A program made the position numbers and the translations under genes. The notes beneath the pieces were generated by a model. That model was not told the origin of the DNA, ran no database searches, and was given only the letters and a program-made list of their open reading frames with translations. Below, in pieces: positions 14,499 to 22,359 of a stretch of DNA of 44,720 nt. Location of the stretch: the NCBI GenBank assembly GCA_025463515.1, contig JAODAQ010000041.1, positions 1-44,720 on the forward strand, in the 5' to 3' direction. Each line of letters opens with the position of its first letter. Position 1 is the stretch's first letter. Source of the stretch: Rhodoglobus sp. (GTDB lineage: Bacteria > Actinomycetota > Actinomycetes > Actinomycetales > Microbacteriaceae).

Positions 14499-16037
14499 CT
14501 AGAGCACCCGGCCGGGCAGCGCCGACGTGCGCACCCCGTTGTCGATCACGAGCTCGCCGTTGACCAGCACGTGGCTGATCCCGCTCGCGGGCAGGCGAGG
14601 CTGCTCGAAGGTCGCGTTGTCGATGACAGACTCCGGATCGAACAGCACGAGGTCGGCGGCGTAGCCCTCCTTCACGAGGCCGCGGTCGGTCCAGCCGAGC
14701 CTGCGCGCCGGCGTACCGGAGAGGTGCCGCACGCACTCCTCGAGCGTGAACAGCCCGAGCTCGCGCGCGTAGTGCCCGAGGTACCGCGGGAACGTCCCCC
14801 ACGCCCGCGGGTGCGGCCGCTCCCCCGTGAGCAGCCCGTCGCTGCCGCCGGAGTGGTGGGGGTGCCGCATGATCGCGAGCAGGTTCTCCTCGTTGCCGAC
14901 ATGCATGAGGATGCCCGTCGACAGCTCGTCCGCCACCAGCAGCTCGAGTACCGTCTCGACGCGCGACCCGCTGCCGGCCAGCTCGTCGATCGTCCGCCCG
15001 ATCGCGGCGGCGGACCGCGACCCCGACACCTGGATCGTCGCCCAGTCGACGACCTCCCCGTGCGCGCCGTCCGACCCCTCCTCGTCGAGGGCGACCCGGA
15101 CCGCCTCGCGCACCGCCGCGTCCCCGAGCCGCTCGAGCATCGCGTCGGGCCCTCCGGCCGCGACCCAGGACGGCAGCAGGGCGGCCAGGGTGGTGCTGCC
15201 CGGCAGGTACGGGTAGCTGTCGAGCGTGACATCCACCCCGCTCGCCAGTGCCTCGTCGACCAGCGCCAGCAGCTCGTGCGCGCGCCCGCGATTGGCCGGG
15301 AAGTTGAGCGTCGCGTGCGTGAGGTGCAGCGCACAGCCGGTGCGGCGGGCGATGCCGATCACCTCCGCGTAGCCCTCGAGCGCGGTGCCGCCGTAGCCGC
15401 GGATGTGCGGCTCGTAGAACCCGCCGGACTCCGCGACGACCGCGCACAGCGCCTCCAGCTCCGCGGTGTCGGCGAACATCCCGGGGGTGTAGCTGAGCCC
15501 GCTCGACATCCCGACCGCTCCGGCAGCAAGCCCCTCGCGCAGCAGGCCGCGCATGGCGTCGAGCTCCGCCGCCGTCGCGGGACGGTTCTCGTTGCCGATC
15601 GCGAGCATGCGCAGGTTGCCCTGCGGCACGAGGTAGGCCTGATTGAGCGGGATGCCCTCCGCGAGCCGCGCGAGGTACTCCGCCGTGCTCCGCCAGGTGA
15701 ACAGCTCATCGGGGAACGAGCCGTGCCACCCCGCGATCTGCCGCCGGATGACCGACAGCGTCCCGTCGGAGACCGGGGCGAACGAGAGGCCGTCCTGCCC
15801 GGTCACCTCGGTCGTCACGCCCTGGCTGAGCTTCGCCTCGTGGCCGGGGTGCGCGAGAACGGCGAGGTCGGTGTGCGAGTGCATGTCGACGAAGCCGGGC
15901 GCGAGCACGAGACCGGTGGCATCGACGCTCGGGCCGTCGAAGCGCCCCAAGCAGATCCGCCCCTCCCGCACGAGCACGTCGGAGACATAGCGGTCAGCGC
16001 CGGTGCCGTCGACTACCGTCGCGTTCCGGAACAGCAC
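14499..16037 (-). CDS. N-acyl-D-amino-acid deacylase-like amidohydrolase
   Basis: A 512-residue member of the amidohydrolase superfamily, D-aminoacylase branch, hydrolysing N-acyl-D-amino acids. The metal site starts with HSHTD (53-57) and continues with YEPHIRGYGG and HLTHATLNFP. SGGSDGLL carries the conserved aspartate. Where characterised D-aminoacylases have a metal-bridging cysteine in a GNCG-type loop, this one reads TGQDGLSFAP (79-88), so Cys is replaced by Asp. The start is GTG at 16037 in a TAGTG overlap with the upstream PLP enzyme. The neighbourhood (D-amino-acid dehydratase-like enzyme, RidA) supports D-amino-acid catabolism. A dihydropyrimidinase- or isoaspartyl-like role cannot be excluded. 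Confidence 0.82.
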   Translation of the reverse strand: MLFRNATVVDGTGADRYVSDVLVREGRICLGRFDGPSVDATGLVLAPGFVDMHSHTDLAVLAHPGHEAKLSQGVTTEVTGQDGLSFAPVSDGTLSVIRRQIAGWHGSFPDELFTWRSTAEYLARLAEGIPLNQAYLVPQGNLRMLAIGNENRPATAAELDAMRGLLREGLAAGAVGMSSGLSYTPGMFADTAELEALCAVVAESGGFYEPHIRGYGGTALEGYAEVIGIARRTGCALHLTHATLNFPANRGRAHELLALVDEALASGVDVTLDSYPYLPGSTTLAALLPSWVAAGGPDAMLERLGDAAVREAVRVALDEEGSDGAHGEVVDWATIQVSGSRSAAAIGRTIDELAGSGSRVETVLELLVADELSTGILMHVGNEENLLAIMRHPHHSGGSDGLLTGERPHPRAWGTFPRYLGHYARELGLFTLEECVRHLSGTPARRLGWTDRGLVKEGYAADLVLFDPESVIDNATFEQPRLPASGISHVLVNGELVIDNGVRTSALPGRVL

Positions 16038-17200
16038 TAGAAGTAGGTCCGCACGAGGTCGACCACCTGCGGGTCCTCGGCGTCGGCATCCTCGACGACC
16101 GGGATGAGCCGCCACTTGTCGAACGCCGTGCAGGGGTGCGACAGGCCGAGGCGGAGCACGTCGCCGACGGCGGGGCCCCGGTCGGCGTACTGCAGGTAGC
16201 CGTGCTGGTCGTTGAGCTTGGACAGCTGCCCGAACGAGGACGTCGGCAGGTCGAGGTCGTAGGGGAAGTCGCGCTTGCCGCCGTCCAGGATCGCGAGCCC
16301 GGCGGACGGCCGCGAGATCACGCGCGCCCAGCCGTGCATAGCCGAGCACAGTCCCCGCAGCGGGGTGATCCCGCGGTAGAAGCCCTCGTCGTGCAGCTGG
16401 TACGCGCCCGAGCGCAGCACGACGGTCGCCGATCCGACGAGCGGGACGAGCGCCTCGGCGACGAGGTCGAAGTACGCACTGCCGCCCGCGGTCACGATGG
16501 GCCGGTGCTCCCAGTAGATCGCGGCGTGGAGCTCGACGATGCGGTCGAGGTACGAGCGCACCGCGTCCACATCCGCGGAGGAGCGGGAGCTGCCCGCCGA
16601 CCCCTCATAGCCGCCGACCCCCACGAGCCTGAGCTCCGGGGCGGCCCCCACCGCCGCAGCCACCGCAAGGGCATCCTCGACGCTCGCAGCTCCTGCCCGA
16701 CCGGAGCCGAGCTCGATCACGACGTCGACCGGGCGGGCAGCGCCCGCGAGGCCCGCGCGCATGAGCTCGACGGCCTCGACGCTGTCCACCCAGCAGGTGA
16801 ACTCGAACGCGGGGTCGGCGAGCTCGACGCCCAGCCAGTGCAGCGCGACGGGGTCGATGAGCTCATTGGCGAGGATGATCCGCCGCACGCCGAACGACCG
16901 CGCGAGCTGCACCTGCCACGCCGTCGCGAGGGTGAGGCCCCACGCGCCGCCGTCGAGCAGCTGCTGCCAGAGCTGCGGAGCCATCGTGGTCTTGCCATGC
17001 GGTGCGATCTCGAGGCCGCGCTCCACGAGCCAGTCGGCCATCACGGCGACGTTGTTGGCGGTGGCGCCGCGGTCGATGGTCAGCAGCGGGGTGGCGAAGG
17101 CGGAGAGCCGGGGCTCGGTGGCGAGGAACTCGCGCTGCGTCATCCCCCAGCTCGACGCCGGGAGCGACTTGGCCCACGGCCCGAGCACGACGTCCTGCAT
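16037..17200 (-). CDS. D-serine dehydratase-like PLP enzyme (alanine racemase N-fold)
   Basis: A 387-residue fold-type III PLP enzyme of the DSD1/D-threonine aldolase group. K70 in APHGKTTMAP binds PLP, and the C-terminal domain has GLSHPCTAFDKWRLIPVV, whose His and Cys are the zinc ligands of eukaryotic-type D-serine dehydratase. Expected reaction: deamination (or retro-aldol cleavage) of a beta-hydroxy D-amino acid to a keto acid and ammonia. It is coupled to the D-aminoacylase gene downstream (TAGTG overlap) and divergent from RidA with only 23 bp between the start codons. RidA enzymes remove the reactive enamine made by such dehydratases, so the pairing is functionally sensible. Confidence 0.85.
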   Translation of the reverse strand: MQDVVLGPWAKSLPASSWGMTQREFLATEPRLSAFATPLLTIDRGATANNVAVMADWLVERGLEIAPHGKTTMAPQLWQQLLDGGAWGLTLATAWQVQLARSFGVRRIILANELIDPVALHWLGVELADPAFEFTCWVDSVEAVELMRAGLAGAARPVDVVIELGSGRAGAASVEDALAVAAAVGAAPELRLVGVGGYEGSAGSSRSSADVDAVRSYLDRIVELHAAIYWEHRPIVTAGGSAYFDLVAEALVPLVGSATVVLRSGAYQLHDEGFYRGITPLRGLCSAMHGWARVISRPSAGLAILDGGKRDFPYDLDLPTSSFGQLSKLNDQHGYLQYADRGPAVGDVLRLGLSHPCTAFDKWRLIPVVEDADAEDPQVVDLVRTYF

Positions 17201-17208
17201 GCGTTCAG

Positions 17209-17214
17209 GCTAGC
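17209..17214. promoter_or_regulatory. shared palindromic -10 between divergent leaderless genes
   Basis: The 23-bp gap between the divergent start codons centres on GCTAGC. It supplies TAGCGT 7 nt before the RidA ATG on one strand and TAGCCT about 6 nt before the dehydratase ATG on the other. With no Shine-Dalgarno in either direction, both genes are probably transcribed as leaderless mRNAs from overlapping -10 elements. Confidence 0.45.
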
Positions 17215-17223
17215 GTTGGCAGC

Positions 17224-17616
17224 ATGAAAATGAGGATCGTCACCGACGCCGCGCCCGCCCCGATGCCCGTGTTCTCGCAGGCCGTCCGCAAGGGGCCACT
17301 GCTCGCGGTGAGCGGCCAGGGCGGTGCCGACCCGGCCACGGGCGCGTTCTCGTCCGATGTGGCCGAGCAGACCTGGCAGACCCTCCACAACCTGCGGGCG
17401 ATCCTGGATGCCGCGGGCTCGTCGTTCGAGGACGTCATCATGCTGCGCGTCTACCTCACCACCCGCGACGACTTCGCCGCGATGAACGCCGTGTACGCCG
17501 ACTTCATGGCGGAGTTCGTCCCGAGCGGCATCCTGCCCTCGCGCACGACGGTGTTCCCCGCCCTGCCGCTGCCCCAGATGCTTGTCGAGATCGACGCCCT
17601 CGCGGTCATCGAGTAG
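17224..17616 (+). CDS. RidA/YjgF-family enamine/imine deaminase
   Basis: A 130-residue trimeric RidA-type protein that hydrolyses 2-aminoacrylate and other enamines from PLP dehydratases to keto acids and ammonia. The catalytic arginine is R107 in ILPSRTTVFPALPLPQMLVEIDALA, the family signature. The ATG at 17224 is followed by a second ATG two codons later; either might be used. Divergent from a D-serine dehydratase-like gene, its expected substrate generator, and followed 4 bp later by an LLM oxidoreductase. Confidence 0.9.
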   Translation: MKMRIVTDAAPAPMPVFSQAVRKGPLLAVSGQGGADPATGAFSSDVAEQTWQTLHNLRAILDAAGSSFEDVIMLRVYLTTRDDFAAMNAVYADFMAEFVPSGILPSRTTVFPALPLPQMLVEIDALAVIE

Positions 17617-17620
17617 CGCC

Positions 17621-18649
17621 GTGACCCGCCTGGGCATCACCGTCGACTACGCCGACGACTTCGCCAGCTCCGCAACCGAGGTCGTCGAGTTCGAGCGCGC
17701 CGGCATCGATGTCGTCGCAGTCGCGGAGGCGTACTCCTTCGACGCGGTGAGCCGCCTCGGCTACCTCGCGGCGATCACCTCGCGCGTGGCCCTCCTGTCG
17801 GCGATCCTGCCGATCTACTCGCGCACCCCCGCGCTGATCGCCATGACGGCCGCGGGGCTCGACTCGGTCTCCGGCGGACGCTTCGAGCTGGGGCTCGGCT
17901 CCTCTGGCGCCCAGGTCATCGAAGGATTCCACGGGGTGCCGTTCACGGCCCCGCTCGGCCACCTCCGCGAGGTGGTGGAGATCTGCCGCGCGGTGTGGCG
18001 GCGGGAGAAGCTCGAGCACGCGGGCAAGAACTACACGGTGCCTCTCCTCGGCGGGCTCGGCAAGCCGCTCAAGCTCATCAACACCCCCGTGCGGGAGAGC
18101 ATCCCGATCGCCCTCGCGTCGCTCACGCCGAAGGCGGTCGAGCAGACCGCGGAGATCGCGAACGGCTGGCTGCCGCTGTTCTACCACCCCACGAAGAGCG
18201 CCGCCGCGTGGGGGGATGCCCTTGCCGCCGGTGCCGCGCGACGAGACCCCGCCCTCGGTCCCCTCGACGTGATCGTGACCGCTCCCTTCCACATCGGACC
18301 GGGCGCCGACCAGGCCCTCGACGCACACCGCCAGCGGGTCGCCCTGTACGTCGGCGGCATGGGCGCCCGCAACGCGAACTTCTACAACGACCTCGCGGTG
18401 CGCTACGGCTACGGCGACGAGGCCGCCCGCGTGCAGGAGCTCTACCTCGCGGGCGAGAAGGCGGCTGCGGCCGAGGCGCTGCCCGAGGAGCTCATCCGCG
18501 AGACCGCCCTCATCGGCACCGAGTCGGAGGTGCGCGCCCGCGTGGCCGCCCTCGTCGAATCTGGCGTGACGACGCTCATGATCGCGCCGCTCGCCCCCAC
18601 CCGCGATGGCCGGATCGCCGCGATCGAGGCGGCACGCGCACTGCTCTAG
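17621..18649 (+). CDS. LLM-class (F420- or FMN-dependent) oxidoreductase
   Basis: A 342-residue luciferase-like TIM-barrel oxidoreductase. GITVDYADDF at the N-terminus, SRVALLSAILPIYSRTPALIAMTAAGLDSVSGGRFELGLGSSG (about 60-100) and the PIALASLTPKAVEQTAEIANGWLP segment are characteristic of the F420-dependent subgroup found in actinobacteria. GTG start 4 bp after the RidA stop, so probably co-transcribed. The substrate is unknown. An FMN cofactor is possible, since F420 binding cannot be proved by eye. Confidence 0.85.
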   Translation: MTRLGITVDYADDFASSATEVVEFERAGIDVVAVAEAYSFDAVSRLGYLAAITSRVALLSAILPIYSRTPALIAMTAAGLDSVSGGRFELGLGSSGAQVIEGFHGVPFTAPLGHLREVVEICRAVWRREKLEHAGKNYTVPLLGGLGKPLKLINTPVRESIPIALASLTPKAVEQTAEIANGWLPLFYHPTKSAAAWGDALAAGAARRDPALGPLDVIVTAPFHIGPGADQALDAHRQRVALYVGGMGARNANFYNDLAVRYGYGDEAARVQELYLAGEKAAAAEALPEELIRETALIGTESEVRARVAALVESGVTTLMIAPLAPTRDGRIAAIEAARALL

Positions 18650-18688
18650 CGCCCGCCCGCCTCGCCCCGCCCCGCTCTTCGAGATTGC

Positions 18689-18727
18689 AAAAAGGGCTCT
18701 TCCCCGCCTCCCGAAGAGCAGTTTTCG
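18689..18727. repeat. inverted repeat, possible terminator of the RidA-LLM unit
   Basis: GCTCTTC (18696-18702) and GAAGAGC (18713-18719) form a stem flanked by A-rich CAAAAAGG on one side and AGTTTTCG on the other, 47 bp after the LLM stop. It looks like a bidirectional terminator. Confidence 0.5.
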
Positions 18728-18759
18728 CGGACTCGCGTCTGCCGCCACTGGCGAGACGT

Positions 18760-18799
18760 CAAAAGTTGCTCCAGATGCGCGCGCGCAGAGCAACTTTTG
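18760..18799. repeat. perfect 12-bp inverted repeat, possible terminator
   Basis: CAAAAGTTGCTC (18760-18771) pairs perfectly with GAGCAACTTTTG (18788-18799) around a 16-nt GC-rich loop. With T-runs on both strands, it can serve the forward LLM unit and the convergent response regulator. Confidence 0.6.
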
Positions 18800-18898
18800 G
18801 CGAGTGGGCGAGCGCGAGTGGGCGAGCGCGAGTGGGCGAGCGCGAGTGGGCGAGTGGGCGAGCGCGAGTGGGCGAGTGGGCGAGCGCGAGTGGGTGAG
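18800..18898. repeat. minisatellite of GAGTGGGC / GAGCGC units
   Basis: About 100 bp made of alternating 14-bp (GCGAGTGGGCGAGC) and 8-bp (GCGAGTGG) units, with 7-8 copies of GAGTGGGC. It begins where the preceding hairpin ends and stops about 20 bp before the response-regulator stop codon. Not coding in a meaningful frame. Together with the two hairpins it accounts for the whole 270-bp gap. Confidence 0.8.
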
Positions 18899-18919
18899 AG
18901 GGGAGCCGCGCGCGACGGG

Positions 18920-19603
18920 CTAGGCGCCTGCGAGCATCCACCCGCCCGCACCCACGACGTGCACGAGCGGCTTGCGGTCGCTGTTGACGAGGGTGCGCAT
19001 CCGGTCGAGCATGCGCTGGGCGAGCTCGCGCGGCACTCGGGTGCCGCGCACCGCCAGCGACCGCAGCACCTGGCCGAGGGTGAGTGGCGAGTCGTGGTTC
19101 TCGAGGAGCGCGCGCAGCATCTCGAACTCGATGGGGGTCAGCGGGATGCGCTCGTCGCCGCGCCAGACCTCGGCGGTCGAATCGTCGAGCACGAGGTCGG
19201 CGTAGGCATGGCTCGTCGGCGCCAGGCCGAGGCGGCGCACCAGGGGCCGCAGGTGGTCGACGACCTCCTCGAGCCCGAACGGCTTGGTGATGTAGTCGTC
19301 GGCGCCCGAGGCGTAGCCCGCAACGCGGTCCTCGTGGGATGCCCGCCCGGTGAGGAACACGATCGGAGTGGTCACCCCCATCGCGCGCAACCCCGTGACG
19401 ACCTCGGTGCCGAGGGCATCCGGGAGCATCATGTCGAGCAGCACGATGTCCGGGCGGAAGTCGGGCACGGCGTCGATCGCGCCGGCGCCGGTCGGCACCA
19501 CCAGCACCTCCCAGCCCTCGAGCTCAAGGGCGAGGGTGAGCACGTGGGTGAGCGGCTCCTCCTCGTCGACGACCAGGATCCGAACGGCTCGTGTCGTTGT
19601 CAT
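18920..19603 (-). CDS. OmpR/PhoB-type response regulator, orphan
   Basis: A 227-residue two-component regulator. The receiver domain (about 7-120) has the acidic pair D13/E14 (VVDEEEP), phosphoacceptor D57 (LLDMMLPD), T85 (FLTGR) and K107 (YITKPF). The C-terminal part (about 140-225: ERIPLTPIEFEMLRALLENHDSPLTLGQVL ... HVVGAGGWMLAGA) is an OmpR-type winged helix, but the recognition and wing segments look divergent. The ATG at 19603 is preceded by GTGGGG. No histidine kinase is adjacent: flanks are a repeat region and an EamA exporter. Its partner kinase must be elsewhere. Confidence 0.87.
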   Translation of the reverse strand: MTTTRAVRILVVDEEEPLTHVLTLALELEGWEVLVVPTGAGAIDAVPDFRPDIVLLDMMLPDALGTEVVTGLRAMGVTTPIVFLTGRASHEDRVAGYASGADDYITKPFGLEEVVDHLRPLVRRLGLAPTSHAYADLVLDDSTAEVWRGDERIPLTPIEFEMLRALLENHDSPLTLGQVLRSLAVRGTRVPRELAQRMLDRMRTLVNSDRKPLVHVVGAGGWMLAGA

Positions 19604-19659
19604 GACCCCACTCTTCGCGCTCCGGCTGTGAAAAGCATCGGGCGAAGGGATGAGATCGC

Positions 19660-20556
19660 CTACTCTCCCGGGAGTACGACCGGCAGCTGCCGCTCGGCCC
19701 TGGCGGCGGCGCGCACCGCGCCCATACTGGCGATGACGACGAGGACGATGGCGACGGCATCCGGCACAGTCAGTGCCTGGTGCAGGATGACCAGGCCCGC
19801 CGTCGCGGCGAGCGCCGGCGACAGGCTCATGAGGATCGAGAAAGTCGCGGCGGGCAGCCGGCGCAGCGCGAGCAGCTCGAGGCCGTACGGGATCGCGGAG
19901 GAGAGCACCGCCACGGCGGCCCCGATGAGCAGCACGTTCACGTGGAAGAGCGGCGGGCCCGCGGTCAGGATGCCGAACGGTACGGTCACGACCGCGCCGA
20001 TGCTCATCGCGATGGCCAGGCCGTCGAGGCGCTCGAAGCGCTGCCCGGTGCGCGCCGACAGCAGGATGTAGGCGACCCACATGATCCCGGCGCCGCACGC
20101 GAACGCGACGCCGACCGGGTCGAGCTGCTCGAGGCCGTTCCAGCCGAGGATCGCGACGCCCGCGAACGCGAGCACGGCCCACAGCCACGCGGAGGCCTTC
20201 CGGCTCACGACGACGGACAGGATGAGCGGGCCGAGCACCTCGATCGTCACGGTCGTGCCGAGCGGGACGCGGGCGATGGCCTCGTAGAACAGCCCGTTCA
20301 TGAGGGCGAGCGCGAGCCCGAAGGCGATGACCGTGAGCCAGTCGGCCCGGGAGCGGCCGCGCAGCCGGGGTCGGAAGACGGCCATCAGAATCGCCGCCGA
20401 GAACACCAGCCGCAGCGTGACCATGCCGAGCGCGCCCACCTCCGGGAAGAGGGTGACGGCCGAGGCGGCGCCGATGTCCTGGCAGATGAGGCCGATGAGC
20501 ACCAGGCCCGCGGCGCCGACCGTGCCGCCCCTGCGCTGAGCGGTGGCGGTGGTCAT
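19660..20556 (-). CDS. EamA/RhtA-family amino-acid or metabolite exporter
   Basis: A 298-residue integral membrane protein of the drug/metabolite transporter superfamily with about ten helices in two EamA repeats (roughly 15-140 and 150-285). RhtA-type exporters release threonine, homoserine or related compounds. The first repeat includes RVPLGTTVTIEVLGPLILSVV and the second RLPAATFSILMSLSPALAATAG, both typical. ATG at 20556 lies 36 bp from the divergent YbaK-type gene; TACGGT near 20565 on the minus strand is a plausible -10 for a nearly leaderless mRNA. Confidence 0.85.
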   Translation of the reverse strand: MTTATAQRRGGTVGAAGLVLIGLICQDIGAASAVTLFPEVGALGMVTLRLVFSAAILMAVFRPRLRGRSRADWLTVIAFGLALALMNGLFYEAIARVPLGTTVTIEVLGPLILSVVVSRKASAWLWAVLAFAGVAILGWNGLEQLDPVGVAFACGAGIMWVAYILLSARTGQRFERLDGLAIAMSIGAVVTVPFGILTAGPPLFHVNVLLIGAAVAVLSSAIPYGLELLALRRLPAATFSILMSLSPALAATAGLVILHQALTVPDAVAIVLVVIASMGAVRAAARAERQLPVVLPGE

Positions 20557-20592
20557 CCCCTGACCGTACCGTGCCGGTGGGACACTGACTCC

Positions 20593-21141
20593 ATGCCCCT
20601 CGGATCCCTCGACCTCCTGCCCGCGCTCGACCACCCGGAGCTGCTCGCCGACCCGGTGTCCGCGTTCCTGCGCACGCTCGCGCCGACCCTCGCCGAGTCC
20701 GTCGAGGTCAGCGCGATCGATCCGGATCTCGCCGACACCGCCGCCTTCTGCGAGCGCTACGGCGTCGGCCTCGACATCTCCGCGAACTGCGTGATCGTCG
20801 CCGGCCGGCGCGGCGAGACCACCCGCTACGCCGCATGCATGGTCCTCGCGACGACGCGCGCCGACGTGAACGGAGTGGTCAGGCAGTTGCTGGATGCCCG
20901 CAAGGCGAGTTTCGCGCCGATGGACGACGCCGTGGCGCTCTCCGGCATGGAGTACGGCGGCATCACCCCGCTGGGAGTTCCCGCCGACTGGCCCATTCTC
21001 GTGGACTCGCGCATCGTCGCTCTCCCCCAGATCATCGTCGGCTCGGGGCTGCGGCGCAGCAAGATCGCGATGCCGGGGTCCGTGCTCGCAGCGCTGCCAG
21101 GAGCGCAGGTCGTGGAGGGGCTCGCCCGCGAGGTCCAGTAG
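20593..21141 (+). CDS. YbaK/ProX-type aminoacyl-tRNA deacylase
   Basis: A 182-residue protein of the YbaK/aaRS-editing family, which hydrolyses mischarged aminoacyl-tRNAs such as Cys-tRNA-Pro or Ala-tRNA-Pro in trans. The fold's landmarks are NCVIVAGRRGETTRYAACMVLATTRADVNGVVRQLL, the conserved lysine in DARKASFAPMDDAVALSGMEYGGITPLGVP, and GSGLRRSKI. The N-terminal ~50 residues (LDLLPALDHPELLADPVSAFL) are extra. Divergent from the EamA exporter; the next gene, a MalY-type lyase, is 66 bp downstream. Confidence 0.82.
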   Translation: MPLGSLDLLPALDHPELLADPVSAFLRTLAPTLAESVEVSAIDPDLADTAAFCERYGVGLDISANCVIVAGRRGETTRYAACMVLATTRADVNGVVRQLLDARKASFAPMDDAVALSGMEYGGITPLGVPADWPILVDSRIVALPQIIVGSGLRRSKIAMPGSVLAALPGAQVVEGLAREVQ

Positions 21142-21207
21142 CACCTTGTGCTACTCCCCGTGACGCGGCCGTTGGACTAATCGCCCCGGGAGGACGAGTC
21201 TGGGTCG

Positions 21208-22359
21208 ATGACCGTGCTCGTTCCCTTCGATGAACTGAGGGAGCGGCGGTCCTCGGTCAAGTGGACGCGGTACGGGCGCGACATCCTTCCGCTCTCGGTG
21301 GCCGAGATGGACTACGAGGTCGCGGAGCCGATCGCCGACGCGATCATCGACCGCATCCGGGCATCCGACTTCGGGTACATCGACGCGGCGGGCCCACTGG
21401 CACCCGCCTTCGCGCGCTTCGCCGCCGACCGCTGGGGCTGGCAGGTCGACCCCTCCTTGGTGCGCGTGACCACCGACGTGAGCGTCGGGCTGGTCGAGAC
21501 CCTGCGCTACGGCGTGCCCGTCGGCAGCCAGGTAGTCGTGACGCCGCCGGTCTACACGCCCTTCTACGAGGTCATCGAGGAGGCCCGCGGCGATGCGGTC
21601 AGTGTGCCGCTGGTTCCCACCGGCGACGGCTGGGCGCTCGACCTCGACGGCATCGAGAGCGCGTTCGCGGCCGGCGCCAAGGCCTTCCTGCTCTGCAACC
21701 CGCAGAACCCCACCGGCACCGTGCACTCTCGTGACGCGCTCGAGTCGCTTGCCGCGCTGGCGGCCAGGTACGGCGTACTCGTCATCAGCGACGAGGTGCA
21801 CGCGCCCCTCACCCGCCCGGGCGTGGACTTCACACCGTTCGCCCCACTTGCGGCCAGCGCCGGCGCCCGCGCCGTCTGCCTCACCTCCGCGAGCAAGGGC
21901 TGGAACCTCGCCGGGCTCAAGTGCGCGATGCTCATCGCGGCCGATGAGTCCTCGCTCGAGATCCTCGACCGGTTCCCCGACGAGGTGACCTGTCGCACGA
22001 GCATCCTCGGCCTGCACGCCAACATCGCCGCCTTCGAGTGCGTGGACTGGCTGGATGACACGATCTCGCGCATCGTCGCCAACGACGCCCATGTGGCCGC
22101 TCTCATCGCCGAGAAGCTGCCCGGCGTGCGCTACTACTCCCCGCAGGCGAGCTACCTCGGGTGGATCGACTTCAGCGCCCTCGACCTCGGTGACGACCCC
22201 GCAGCGCGGCTGCTCGACGAGGCCCGCGTCGCCCTCAACTCGGGCCTGCAGTACGGCGACTCGGGCAAGGGGTTCGCGCGCATCAACCTGGCCTGCGACC
22301 CCGAGATCCTCACCGAGGCGTTCCGCCGCATCGCGGCCGCGGTCACGCCGGCGCGCTGA
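21208..22359 (+). CDS. MalY/PatB-type cystathionine beta-lyase (PLP aminotransferase fold)
   Basis: A 383-residue class I/II aminotransferase-fold enzyme of the MalY/PatB group, which cleaves C-S bonds of cystathionine or cysteine S-conjugates to thiol, pyruvate and ammonia. PLP lysine is K230 in TSASKGWNLAGLK, with D195 in VISDEVHAP and the NPQNPTGT loop (164-171). The N-terminal LPLSVAEMDY is diagnostic for the group. A GGGAGGA motif lies upstream of the ATG. Its 3' end overlaps the convergent FAD/NAD(P)-binding gene by 17 bp. A TGACGCGGCCG element upstream (21161-21171) recurs at 30376-30386, before the monooxygenase genes, suggesting co-regulation. Confidence 0.87.
   Translation: MTVLVPFDELRERRSSVKWTRYGRDILPLSVAEMDYEVAEPIADAIIDRIRASDFGYIDAAGPLAPAFARFAADRWGWQVDPSLVRVTTDVSVGLVETLRYGVPVGSQVVVTPPVYTPFYEVIEEARGDAVSVPLVPTGDGWALDLDGIESAFAAGAKAFLLCNPQNPTGTVHSRDALESLAALAARYGVLVISDEVHAPLTRPGVDFTPFAPLAASAGARAVCLTSASKGWNLAGLKCAMLIAADESSLEILDRFPDEVTCRTSILGLHANIAAFECVDWLDDTISRIVANDAHVAALIAEKLPGVRYYSPQASYLGWIDFSALDLGDDPAARLLDEARVALNSGLQYGDSGKGFARINLACDPEILTEAFRRIAAAVTPAR

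Noticed and set aside
18800-18898. Short regular repeats that could suggest a CRISPR array
   Set aside because: Units are 8-14 bp with no spacers; this is a simple tandem repeat and no cas gene is near.
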